From: Alphaproteobacteria bacterium
GTDB taxonomy: Bacteria > Pseudomonadota > Alphaproteobacteria > Acetobacterales > Acetobacteraceae
Reading direction: 5' to 3'
Assembly (NCBI GenBank): GCA_020850755.1
Contig: JADZEB010000016.1
Span: 1-64,000 of the forward strand
DNA length: 64,000 nucleotides
The notes beneath the pieces are model-generated. The model made no database searches. It worked only from the letters and a program-made list of their open reading frames with translations, and was not told the origin of the DNA. Positions 1-7,907 of the stretch are shown one piece after another; position 1 is the first letter of the stretch; every line of letters begins with the position of its first letter. A program made the translations under genes and the position numbers.

Positions 1-1
1 G

Positions 2-645
<644 letters not shown>

Positions 646-649
<4 letters not shown>

Positions 650-1662
650 TCGATCGCGGCAAGCCGCTCCTGAGCCTGTCGGGGCTTGAGGTCGCCTATC
701 CCGGCCGCGCTCAAGGCTGGCGCCGGCCTGGATCGGTGCGGGCCGTGGCCGGCGTAAGTCTCGACATCATGGCGGGCGAGGCGCTCGGGCTTGTGGGCGA
801 GTCCGGCTGCGGCAAGAGCAGCATCGCCAAGGCGATCGTGCGCCTGGTGAGGCCGAGCGGCGGAGCGATCCTGTTCGACGGCGCCGATATCGCGCAGGCC
901 GGCCGGCGTGCGCTCCTGCCGCTGCGGCGACGCATCCAGATCATCTTCCAGGACCCCTACAGTTCGCTCGATCCGCGCCACAGGATCGGCCGCATCATCG
1001 CCGAGCCGCTGAAGATCCACGGCCTCGCCACCGGGCGCCGCGACGCGCGGGTGGCGGAGCTTCTCGATCTTGTCGGCCTGGATGGCGCGCTGGCGCGCCG
1101 CTACCCGCACGAACTCTCCGGCGGGCAGCGCCAGCGGGTCGGCATTGCCCGTGCCCTTGCGGTTGAACCCGAACTGCTGATCTGCGACGAACCGATTTCC
1201 GCGCTCGATGTGTCAATCCAGGCGCAGATCCTGAACCTGCTCTGCGATCTGCGCGAGCGGCTGGCCCTCACCTATCTCTTCATCTCGCATAATCTCGCGG
1301 CCGTGGCGATGGCCTGCGACCGCATCGCGGTGATGTATCTTGGCCAGATCGTCGAGGTGGGCAGCGCAACCCAGATCCTGTCCGATCCGGTACATCCCTA
1401 CAGCCGGGCGTTATTGTCCGCAGCGCCCGTCGCCGACCCCGTAGTGGAACGCAAGCGCCCGCGCATAGCCATCCCGGCCGGTGAGGTTTCCGCCGGGGGC
1501 GAGGAAACGCGGGGATGCCGCTTCCGCCCACGCTGCTGGCTGCATGCGCGCTTGGGCGCGCCGGATATCTGTTCAAAGACGGCTCCCACGGCACAGGAGG
1601 TCGCTCCGGGCCGCGTTGCGCAATGCCACTTCCCGGTCGAGTCGAGATCCGCCGACCGCTAG
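646..1662 (+). CDS. Oligopeptide ABC transporter ATP-binding protein, DppF/OppF type
   Basis: Second ATPase of the same importer, 338 residues, starting at the ATG that overlaps the previous stop. It has a full nucleotide-binding domain: Walker [11 protein letters not shown]-loop in [12 protein letters not shown], signature [15 protein letters not shown], Walker [15 protein letters not shown] and H-loop FISHNL. The oligopeptide C-terminal extension ends with the cysteine pattern CRFRPRC and a final AQCHF. DppD/DppF pairs normally form the heterodimeric motor of dipeptide, oligopeptide or nickel importers. This is the last gene of the operon; the transposase remnant begins about 70 bases downstream. 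Substrate is unassigned. Confidence 0.92.
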
Positions 1663-1721
1663 GCTCATCTCGCGCCGCTGCGCACCCTGTCGAAGCAGCG
1701 CGTAAGTCCACGCGAATAGCA

Positions 1722-2157
1722 GCGGATCGCATCCATCACGGACGGAAGTTCCGCATGCTCGCCGTGATCGACGAGTTCGGCCGGGAGTGACTGGCCACCA
1801 CCGTGGCCCGTAAGCCCGACAGCGACGATGTCCTGGCGACCTTGACGGAGCTGTTCGTCAAGCGGGGGCCGCCGGTGCATATCCGCTCCGACCAGGGTCC
1901 GGAGTTCGTCGCCGCGGCCGCGAAGGCCTTTCCAGGCCGGAGCGGCGTGACCGCGCGACGCATCGAGAAGGCCAGCCCTGGGGAAAACGGCGACAAGGAA
2001 TCCTTCAATGGCAAGCTCCGGGACGAGTTGCTGGAGGCGGAACTGTTCTGCACGCTGGCCGAGGCCAAGGTGCTGATCGAGGCGTGGCGCCGCCACTGCA
2101 ACACCGAACGGGCCCACAGCACTCCGGTCTACCGGCCACCGGTTCCGGAGATGCTCG
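1722..2157 (+). pseudogene. IS3-family transposase OrfB remnant (integrase core, truncated, in-frame TGA)
   Basis: The translated frame matches the C-terminal part of an IS3-family OrfB integrase core: GRKFRMLAVIDEF, then HIRSDQGPEF, ENGDKESFNGKLRDEL and a YRPPVPE tail. The second catalytic Asp (in SDQG) and the catalytic Glu (in DKES) are separated by 35 residues, the DD35E spacing of IS3 elements. A TGA at 1788-1790 interrupts the frame directly after DEFGRE, where the family normally has a Cys codon. The N-terminal half with the first catalytic Asp, OrfA and the left inverted repeat are absent. The element is therefore dead. Its downstream edge abuts the mbfA-like fragment. Confidence 0.8.
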
Positions 2158-2208
2158 GCCCACCAAGCTGGCCCGGGAGGCGGAGCGCGGCGGAGCCGGA
2201 CTGCGAGC

Positions 2209-2382
2209 TTGGCGCGCCAAGGCCGGATACTGGTCGCGCAGCCGGCTGGCGTAGAGGGCGTAGATCTGGCTGTCCTCGTCCTCCTCCTCCTCAGAGGAGA
2301 TGGCGAGCGCCAGGATCTCCTGCGCGGAGAGGCTGCCGGAGCGACGGCGGGAGCCGCCGAGAATGGGCAAGAGCGATCGCAT
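2209..2382 (-). pseudogene. 5' fragment of an mbfA-like gene (membrane-bound ferritin / VIT-family iron exporter)
   Basis: Reading the minus strand from an ATG at 2380-2382 gives about 58 residues including QEILALAISSEEEEDEDSQI and YALYASRLRDQYP. This resembles, from memory, the start of the rubrerythrin-like domain of MbfA (a glutamate-rich iron-binding helix), an alphaproteobacterial iron/peroxide-responsive iron exporter with a C-terminal VIT1/CCC1 membrane domain. The match ends near QYPALARQ. The rest of the domain and the membrane region are missing, and the IS3 remnant lies immediately beyond. The simplest reading is that insertion or deletion removed the 3' part. The family assignment rests on a short stretch and is moderate in confidence. 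Confidence 0.5.
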
Positions 2383-2483
2383 TAAGCCAGTTCCGTGGGT
2401 CTCGAGCTGCGGCGTCCGCGACGTTCGCGGCGCCGAGCGCATCGGCGCGCCGGGAGGGCAGATGACAGGCCCCTGCGATCCTA

Positions 2484-3047
2484 TCAGGTGACGGGCGGCG
2501 AGAGCGACCTGCGGCGCAGCCGGGGAAGCATCGCCATTAGGGACCCATCCCTGAGCACGAGGTGGTGCCAGAGCGCCGCCACCACATGCAGCGCGACCGC
2601 CGCCAGCAGCAGGTTGGCCAGCACCTCGTGCGCCTCTCCCCAAAGGCGGCCGCCAGGGATCGGCATCGGCGCGGGCAGCGGCAGACCGCCGAACACCGTC
2701 ACTGCCCTGCCACGCGCCCAGCGATCGAACAGGCCGCTCAGCGGCAACGCGACGGTCAGGAAGATCAGCGCCAGGTGCATCACTTTGGCCGCCAGTCATT
2801 GCCACGACGCGCGATCGACACGGGGCGGCAGGACCACCGCGCGCCAGGCGACGCGCAAAGCCACGGCGCCGAGCACCAGCACACCAAGGCTGTAGTGCAC
2901 CTGCATGGCCAGGTCGCGGCTGCCGCCGCGCGGGAACTCCTCCATGGTGCTGCCGACCACCCAGGCCGACAGCACCAACAGCGCGGTAGCCCAGTGGATG
3001 GCGCGTGCCGTCGCGCCATAGGGCCGCATCTCGACATCCGTCGCCAT
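2484..3047 (-). pseudogene. Cytochrome b561-family membrane protein interrupted by an in-frame TGA
   Basis: The minus-strand frame from the ATG at 3045-3047 encodes about 187 residues of a four-helix cytochrome b561-type protein, which carries electrons across the inner membrane. Candidate haem-ligand histidines sit in RAIHWATALLV, MQVHYSLGVL, and AHEVLANLLL/VALHVVAALWHH. Codon 84 is TGA (plus-strand 2796-2798), between RASWQ and LAAKVMHLALIF. Both halves are in the same frame, so this is a nonsense change (for example CGA to TGA) and not a frameshift. The second half has its own possible GTG/ATG restarts near 2783-2786, but half a b561 would lack two haem ligands. A sequencing error is possible. 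It follows the PepSY gene on the same strand, 17 bases downstream. Confidence 0.8.
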
Positions 3048-3063
3048 CCTCGGGGCCCTCTGA

Positions 3064-3402
3064 TCAGCGGTCGCGGCGCGAGACGGCGCCGGTCGCGGCG
3101 TCCACGCGGAGCTCGACGCGCTGTCCCTCGGCGGTCGTGGACTTCACCTCCCAGGCGCCGCGCTCCCACTCGACGCTGCGCACTGGACCGTAGCCCGCCG
3201 CGCGCAACGCCGCCGCAGCGCCGGCAGCGTCCACCGCCGCGCGGGCCAGGGCCGCGCGGTCCGTGCCCCGGCGATCATCACCGCGGCGTTCCTCGGTGCG
3301 GCGTCCGTCGCGGCTGTCGTCGGGGGATGCCATGGCCGAGGCGAGCGGGAACGCCGCCGCGACGGCAAGGGCCAGGGCACCGGCAGGAAGAAAACGGGTC
3401 AT
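3064..3402 (-). CDS. Periplasmic PepSY-domain protein
   Basis: A 112-residue protein with an N-terminal signal peptide (hydrophobic ALALAVAAAFPLASAMA, cleavage probably after ASAMA). A charged Asp/Arg-rich linker follows at about residues 27-48, then a single PepSY domain at about 50-112 with the usual ending VELRVDAATGAVSRRDR. PepSY domains are small periplasmic modules often encoded beside two-component systems and b-type cytochromes; their ligand is generally unknown. Here the gene is divergent from a second PepSY gene that leads a response regulator/kinase operon, and it precedes the b561 gene on its own strand. The shared promoter region carries direct repeats (3468-3508), so regulation by the neighbouring regulator is plausible. 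Confidence 0.85.
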   Translation of the reverse strand: MTRFLPAGALALAVAAAFPLASAMASPDDSRDGRRTEERRGDDRRGTDRAALARAAVDAAGAAAALRAAGYGPVRSVEWERGAWEVKSTTAEGQRVELRVDAATGAVSRRDR

Positions 3403-3467
3403 CGGGAATACTCCAACGGGTCTGCATTGCGGGACATCCGCAATGAAGGGCAGTCTGATCCCGCGCA

Positions 3468-3508
3468 GCTGAACCTCGGCTGAGCTGTCCGTTCAGCCTA
3501 CGTTCAGC
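3468..3508. promoter_or_regulatory. Back-to-back direct-repeat boxes in the divergent PepSY promoter region (candidate OmpR-family regulator sites)
   Basis: On the plus strand at 3491-3508 the sequence reads GTTCAGC-CTAC-GTTCAGC. On the minus strand at 3485-3468 it reads GCTCAGC-CGAG-GTTCAGC. Each pair has an 11-bp repeat period, one helical turn, as is usual for OmpR/PhoB-family response-regulator boxes, and each points towards one of the two divergent PepSY genes. Five bases separate the boxes. The obvious cognate is the response regulator encoded at 3845-4504. That it binds here is inference. Confidence 0.6.
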
Positions 3509-3530
3509 TTGCCCCTGCGAGCCTTTCGCG

Positions 3531-3845
3531 ATGCGTCGTACTCTCCTGATGCTGCCACTGCTTCTGCTCGCCACACCCCCGGTTCGGGCGGTTGATCGGC
3601 GCGACCATGAGCGTGCGCGCGCCGCGCTTGCCGCCGGCGAAATCCGCCCGCTAGCGGAGCTGTTGGCGGAGGTCGAGCGGCGCTATGTCGGCCGAATCAT
3701 CGAGACCGAGCTGGAGCGCGACGGCGGCCGCTGGATCTACGAGATCACGATCCTGCCGTCCTCCGGACGGGTTTTCGAGCTGAAGCTCGACGCCGCGACC
3801 GGCGCCCTGCTGCGCGCCCGCGGCCCGGTACAGGAACGGCGCTGA
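3531..3845 (+). CDS. Periplasmic PepSY-domain protein, first gene of the two-component operon
   Basis: A 104-residue protein with a signal peptide (MRRTLLMLPLLLLATPPVRA) followed by one PepSY domain. The domain contains RYVGRIIETELERDGG, RWIYEI and the typical end VFELKLDAATGALLRARG. The stop shares one base with the ATG of the response regulator gene (3845), so the two are translationally coupled. Linkage of a PepSY protein to a PhoP/PhoQ-like pair suggests a periplasmic accessory or sensor input, but no ligand can be read from the sequence. It is preceded by the direct-repeat box at 3491-3508. Confidence 0.85.
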   Translation: MRRTLLMLPLLLLATPPVRAVDRRDHERARAALAAGEIRPLAELLAEVERRYVGRIIETELERDGGRWIYEITILPSSGRVFELKLDAATGALLRARGPVQERR

Positions 3846-4504
3846 TGCGCGTCCTCGTGGTGGAGGATCACGCTGCACTAGCCAGGCAGGTCAGCGACGC
3901 ACTGGCCGAGGCCGGCTTCGTCGCCGATCAGGCGATGGACGGCGAAGAGGGTCATTTTCTCGGCGACACCGAGCCCTACGACGCGGTGGTGCTCGATCTC
4001 GGCCTGCCACGCATCGACGGGCTGACGGTGCTGAAGCGGTGGCGCGCCGCAGGCCGCGACATGCCCGTGCTGATCCGGACGGCGCGCGACGGCTGGAGCG
4101 ACTAGGTCGCCGGCCTCAACGCCGGCGCCGACGACTACCTGACCAAGCCCTTTGTCATGGCAGAGCTGTTCGCGCGCGTGCAGGCGCTGGTGCGCCGCGC
4201 GCATGGGCGCAGCAGGCCCGAGATCGTGCTCGGCCGGCTTGTCGTGGACACCGCCGCGCAGCGCGCGTTGCTGAATGGCGCCACGGTGAAGCTGACCGGG
4301 CTGGAATACCGCCTGCTGGCCTATCTCGCGCTGCATGCCGATCATGTGGTCTCCAAGACCGAGCTGACCGAGCACCTCTACGCACAGGATTTCGACCGCG
4401 ATAGTAACACGCTCGAAGTCGTCATCGGACGGCTGCGCCGGAAACTCGGCGACGGCTTCATCGAAACGATCCGCGGGCAGGGCTACACGCTGTCGGGCCG
4501 ATGA
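3845..4504 (+). pseudogene. OmpR/PhoP-family response regulator interrupted by an in-frame TAG
   Basis: The 220-codon frame encodes a normal-length winged-helix response regulator. The receiver domain has the acidic pair E7-D8 and phospho-acceptor D51 in VVLDLGLP. The DNA-binding domain starts near residue 125 and contains LTGLEYRLLAYLALHAD and RGQGYTLSGR. Codon 87 (4103-4105) is TAG, directly after RDGWSD. The frame then continues unchanged with VAGLNAGADDYLTKPF, where the conserved Lys is intact. Relatives usually have a sense codon such as Lys here, so one base change explains it. Residue 78 is Arg in a beta strand normally hydrophobic (VLIRTAR), a second sign of decay. A downstream ATG at 4157 could only yield the DNA-binding part. 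The stop overlaps the kinase ATG. Confidence 0.82.
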
Positions 4505-5847
4505 GATGGCCGCGCTCCCTCGCGCTGCGGCTTGCCCTGGCGGCGGGGCTGTGGGTGGCGGCCGGACTTGGCGGTGCCGCATGGTTCGTCGCCAGCATTG
4601 CGGCGCGGCACGTGGAGGCGGCCTTCGACGCGCGCCTCGCCGCGCTTCTCGATGCGACCGTCGCCGCGGCGATGACGGATGCCGATGACGGCATCGTGTT
4701 GTCGCGTTCGCCCGCTGGCGCCGATTTCGAACGCCCCTTCAGCGGCGCCTACTGGCAGGTTACGGCGCCCGACGGCTCCGTCCGGACCTCCCGCTCGCTG
4801 TGGGACCAGGTGCTTCCCGCAGCGGCGACGGACCATGAGGGGGTGCTGCTGCGCGACGTCATCGGCCCGCGCAACGAGGCGCTGCGCGTCGCTGAGCGGG
4901 ATCTGCTGCTGCCCGGCGCATCGGTGCCGGTGCATGTCGCGGTCGGGCTTTCGCGCGCAGAGACGCAGGCGGAGATCGCCCGGCTGCGGCGCACGCTGCT
5001 GGTCACCTTCGCGATGCTGGGCCTGGGCCTGGTCGGCGGCGTCGTGGCGACGGTGGTCGCCGGCCTCGCCCCGCTGCGGCGGGTGCGCCGAGCTCTGGCC
5101 GAAGCGCGGGAAGGCCGTCGCACGGGCTTCGACATCGCGGTGCCCTCGGAAATCGCGCCGGTGGTCGCCGAGCTTGACGCGCTGGTGACCGCGAACCGCG
5201 CGACCGTGGAGCGCGCCCGGTCGCATGTCGGCAATCTCGCCCATGCGCTCAAGACGCCGCTCGCCGTCCTGCGCAATGCCCTGGACGGAGCGGCGCCCGA
5301 CCTTTCCGCCGCGCGGGCGGAGGCCGCTGCGCTGGACCGGCTGGTGCACCACCATCTGGCGCGGGCAAGGACCACCGCCCTCGCCTCGGCGTCCGCAGGG
5401 GCCGCGCCGATCGAGGTCGCGACGCAGGTCGCGGGTGCGCTGCGGCGCCTCTTCGCGGAGCGCGATCTCGCGCTCGAGGTCGGCGGCGACCCGGCGCTTC
5501 ACGTGCGCGTGGACCCGCAGGACCTGACGGAGATGCTCGGTAACCTGATGGAGAATGCCTGCACCTGGGCACGCGCCCGCGTCACGACTTCCGTGGCGGC
5601 GGCCGGGCGCGAGGTGGTCATCGCCGTGTCGGATGACGGGGCCGGCCTGTCCGGAGCGGAGCGGGAGGCCGCGCTCGGCGGCGGCGTGCGCCTCGACGAA
5701 GCATCGCCGGGGAGCGGATTGGGCCTTGCGATCGTCGCCGATCTGGCGTCGCTGCACGGCGGCCGGCTCGAGCTCGGCCGCGCGGTCGAAGGCGGGGTCC
5801 GCGCTGCGCTGCATCTCCCGCGGCTGTCGTCTCCGACCGGAACATGA
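4501..5847 (+). CDS. PhoQ-like sensor histidine kinase
   Basis: A 448-residue membrane kinase. A transmembrane helix lies at about residues 8-32, a periplasmic sensor region at 33-155, and a second helix at 160-190 (LGLGLVGGVVATVVAGLAPL) leading into a HAMP-like linker. The phospho-acceptor H-box is HALKTPLAVLRNAL, unusual but typical of PhoQ-like kinases. The ATPase domain has the N-box NLMENACTWA, G1 DDGAGL and G2 GSGLGLAIV. The start overlaps the regulator stop (ATGA). The kinase appears intact although its partner regulator is not, so it may be an orphan or may phosphorylate another regulator. The stimulus is unknown; PepSY linkage hints at an envelope signal. Confidence 0.88.
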   Translation: MRWPRSLALRLALAAGLWVAAGLGGAAWFVASIAARHVEAAFDARLAALLDATVAAAMTDADDGIVLSRSPAGADFERPFSGAYWQVTAPDGSVRTSRSLWDQVLPAAATDHEGVLLRDVIGPRNEALRVAERDLLLPGASVPVHVAVGLSRAETQAEIARLRRTLLVTFAMLGLGLVGGVVATVVAGLAPLRRVRRALAEAREGRRTGFDIAVPSEIAPVVAELDALVTANRATVERARSHVGNLAHALKTPLAVLRNALDGAAPDLSAARAEAAALDRLVHHHLARARTTALASASAGAAPIEVATQVAGALRRLFAERDLALEVGGDPALHVRVDPQDLTEMLGNLMENACTWARARVTTSVAAAGREVVIAVSDDGAGLSGAEREAALGGGVRLDEASPGSGLGLAIVADLASLHGGRLELGRAVEGGVRAALHLPRLSSPTGT

Positions 5848-6070
5848 CGCCGCGGCGCATCCGGCGCCGTCGCCTTGATCCTTGGGTCACGGGTCACCGC
5901 ACGCGCTCGCGAATGCCCGGAAGTCACAGCCTCGGAGGATAGACCCCTTTGGCCAGGGCCAGGTCGCGATTGGGGACAGAGGTGGCCCGCGCCCATTCGG
6001 GCCACATCGCGGCCGATATAGGGGTCCATAGAGGGGGTGAGCCCTCTAACCCATTGAAAGATTTATTTAT
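5848..6070. other. Gap between the kinase gene and tRNA-Ser; no convincing gene
   Basis: The minus strand holds a 27-codon open frame that stops at 5924-5926 and ends LALAKGVYPPRL. I could not assign it, and it may be the tail of a lost gene. A small palindrome lies at 6029-6048. The 25 bases next to the tRNA 3' end are AT-rich. No integrase gene or clear attachment-site duplication was seen. Confidence 0.4.
6029..6048 (-). terminator. Short palindrome downstream of tRNA-Ser, possible transcript end
   Basis: A perfect 7-bp inverted repeat (TAGAGGG, six-base loop, CCCTCTA) lies about 22 bases past the 3' end of the tRNA-Ser gene in the direction of its transcription. No T-run follows on the minus strand, so it is not a classical intrinsic terminator. 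Confidence 0.3.
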
Positions 6071-6163
6071 TGGCGGAGGGGATGGGATTCGAACCCACGA
6101 TACGCCTTGACAGCGTATAACGGTTTAGCAAACCGCCGCCTTCAGCCACTCGGCCACCCCTCC
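6071..6163 (-). tRNA. tRNA-Ser (anticodon GCT)
   Basis: The minus strand folds as a class II tRNA. Acceptor stem GGAGGGG (from 6163) pairs with CCCCTCC (6081-6075). A discriminator G and an encoded CCA end the gene at 6071. The anticodon loop is TTTGCTAA flanked by CGG/CCG, giving anticodon GCT (reads AGC/AGT serine codons). The long variable arm characteristic of tRNA-Ser lies before the T-arm GGGTTCGAATCCC. The length of 93 nt including CCA fits. tRNA-Ser 3' ends are common integration sites; the accessory-looking segment 1-6070 lies on the 3' side. Confidence 0.96.
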
Positions 6164-6391
6164 GCCGGGAGTGGGATTACACGGCGTATGCGGCGCCGGT
6201 TGTAGAGGCGCCCTTCCCCCCTGTCAACGAAAGCCGGTCGGTTGGTCGTCGAAAGCGAGGGCGGCGCGCGGCAAAGCGTCCTCGCGCCGGGGCTTGATCG
6301 TCGCCGGCCGCCATGCCAAGGCAGGCGCCGGACGCCGCGCGCCCGCACTCGCGGACCCGGCGCGGCCACGCAATGCATCCAGGGGGTGGCA

Positions 6392-7201
6392 ATGGATCTC
6401 GGTATTCGCGGCGAAACCGCGCTGGTGGTGGGCGCGAGCTACGGCATCGGCTTCGAATCGGCCAAGGCACTGGCGTGCGAAGGCGCGCGCGTGCTGATCG
6501 CGGCGCGCAGCGAGGCCAACCTCGCCAAGGCCGCCGCCGACATCGCCGCCGCCTCCGGCCAGGCCCCGCCGGCCTTTGCCGCCGACGTGACGCGCGAGCA
6601 GGACGTGGCGGCGCTGGCGAAATGGGCCGCGGCCGAGGCGCCGTCGCTCGACATGCTGATCACGGCGGTGGGCGGCAGCCAGCGCTCGAGCTTCGCCGCG
6701 CTGACCGACGAGGACTGGCAGCGCAACTACGATTTCAACGTCATGTCGGCGGTGCGCCTGGTGCGCGCCTTCCTGCCGGCGCTGCGCAAGGCCCGCAAGC
6801 CCGGCGGCGGCGCGGCGGGGCGCATCGTCCTGTTGGGGGCGGCAGCCGCGAAGATGCCCTATCCCAACCAGATCGTCTCGAACGTGCACAAGGCGGGCCT
6901 GCTGGCGCTGACCAAGACGCTCGCGGCCGAGCTTGCCCCCGACGGCATCCGCGTCAACCTGGTGGCGCCGGGGCGCACGCTGACGCCGCTCTGGATCAAC
7001 CGCGCCGCCGACATGGCGAAGAAGGACGGACGCAGCCCCGAGGCCGTGATCGAGGAATTCTCCCACGAGATCCCGATGCGCCGCTTCGGCCGGCCCGAGG
7101 AGACCGCGCAGGCGGTGCTGTTCCTGGCCAGCCACGCGGCGAGCTACATCACCGGCCAGGCCCTGAATGTCGATGGGGGCATCGCGCGCGGCCTGCTCTA
7201 A
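6392..7201 (+). CDS. SDR-family oxidoreductase with altered catalytic site
   Basis: A 269-residue short-chain dehydrogenase/reductase fold: cofactor-binding GASYGIGFESA near residue 13, an ALITAVGG-like strand (LITAVGGSQ) in place of NNAG, and the C-terminal LASHAASYITGQALNVDGG. In canonical SDRs a Tyr precedes the active-site Lys by four positions. Here the segment reads IVSNVHKAGLLAL, so Ser163 occupies that place with Lys167 present. The enzyme either uses a different proton donor or is not a classical dehydrogenase. I chose the ATG at 6392, preceded by AGGGGGTGGCA; in-frame sequence further upstream does not look like an SDR. The substrate is unknown. Confidence 0.85.
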   Translation: MDLGIRGETALVVGASYGIGFESAKALACEGARVLIAARSEANLAKAAADIAAASGQAPPAFAADVTREQDVAALAKWAAAEAPSLDMLITAVGGSQRSSFAALTDEDWQRNYDFNVMSAVRLVRAFLPALRKARKPGGGAAGRIVLLGAAAAKMPYPNQIVSNVHKAGLLALTKTLAAELAPDGIRVNLVAPGRTLTPLWINRAADMAKKDGRSPEAVIEEFSHEIPMRRFGRPEETAQAVLFLASHAASYITGQALNVDGGIARGLL

Positions 7202-7253
7202 GGCCGCCGCACGATACCCCCAACCGGATGGCGCGAAAGGGGATGGGCGCGGA

Positions 7254-7877
7254 TCAGCCCATCTTCATCGTCATCGCCTTCTGCACCGCGGGCCTGGCGT
7301 CCATGCGCGCGACCCAGTCGAGCAGCTTCGGGAACTCCTTGAACTCGGGATTGTTGTCGGCCTCGCGCTTGATGTGCGGATAGTGGGCGATGTCGGCGAT
7401 CGAGTAGTCGCCGCCGAGCCACGGCGCCTGGCCGAGGCGGGCTTCCAGCGCCTCGAACACGCGCCTCGCCTCGCGCGCATGGCGCGCCACCTCCGAGGGC
7501 GGGCGCTCGGGCAGCACGGCGCGCAGGAAGTGCAGGTTCGAGCAGGTGGGCCCCGTATTGGCCGCCTGGAACATCAGCCACTGCATCACGGTGAGCCGCG
7601 CCGCCTCGTCCGCGCCACCCAGCCTGCCCGCCTTGCCGGCGAGATACCACAGGATCGCGTTGCTCTCGATGATGGTCGCGGGCTTGCCGCCGGGGCCCTC
7701 GCTGTCGACCAGCGCCGGGATCTTGGCGAGCGGGTTGAGCGCCTTGAAGTCGGCCGCCATGTGCTGCTTCTGGCCGAGATCGACCGGATGGATGCGGTAG
7801 GGCAGGCTGCCCACCTCCTCGAGGAAGATCACCGGCTTGCGGCCATTGGTCGTAGTCCAGGTGTAGAGATCGAGCAT
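7254..7877 (-). CDS. Nu-class glutathione transferase (YfcG/YghU-like disulfide-bond oxidoreductase)
   Basis: A 207-residue GST fold: N-terminal thioredoxin-like domain (LDLYTWTTTNGRK, cis-Pro in KIPALVD, ESNAILWYL) and an all-helical C-terminal domain containing the DYSIADIAHYPHI capping motif. Thr9 and Asn11 match the T-x-N active-site pattern of the nu class, whose members bind two glutathiones and reduce disulfides; this is family knowledge, not shown here. The next gene upstream on the same strand is a paralogue 30 bases away, so the two are probably co-transcribed. Confidence 0.88.
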   Translation of the reverse strand: MLDLYTWTTTNGRKPVIFLEEVGSLPYRIHPVDLGQKQHMAADFKALNPLAKIPALVDSEGPGGKPATIIESNAILWYLAGKAGRLGGADEAARLTVMQWLMFQAANTGPTCSNLHFLRAVLPERPPSEVARHAREARRVFEALEARLGQAPWLGGDYSIADIAHYPHIKREADNNPEFKEFPKLLDWVARMDARPAVQKAMTMKMG

Positions 7878-7907
7878 CGTTTCCTCCGTTCGGATTAGGA
7901 TTGTTGA

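Noticed and set aside
2796-2798. TGA read as selenocysteine in cytochrome b561
   Set aside because: No SECIS-like hairpin was seen just after it, the position falls in a linker before a helix, and the family is not known for Sec.
2484-3047. A frameshift splitting the b561 gene
   Set aside because: Both halves are in the same frame separated by a TGA, so a nonsense change explains it without an indel.
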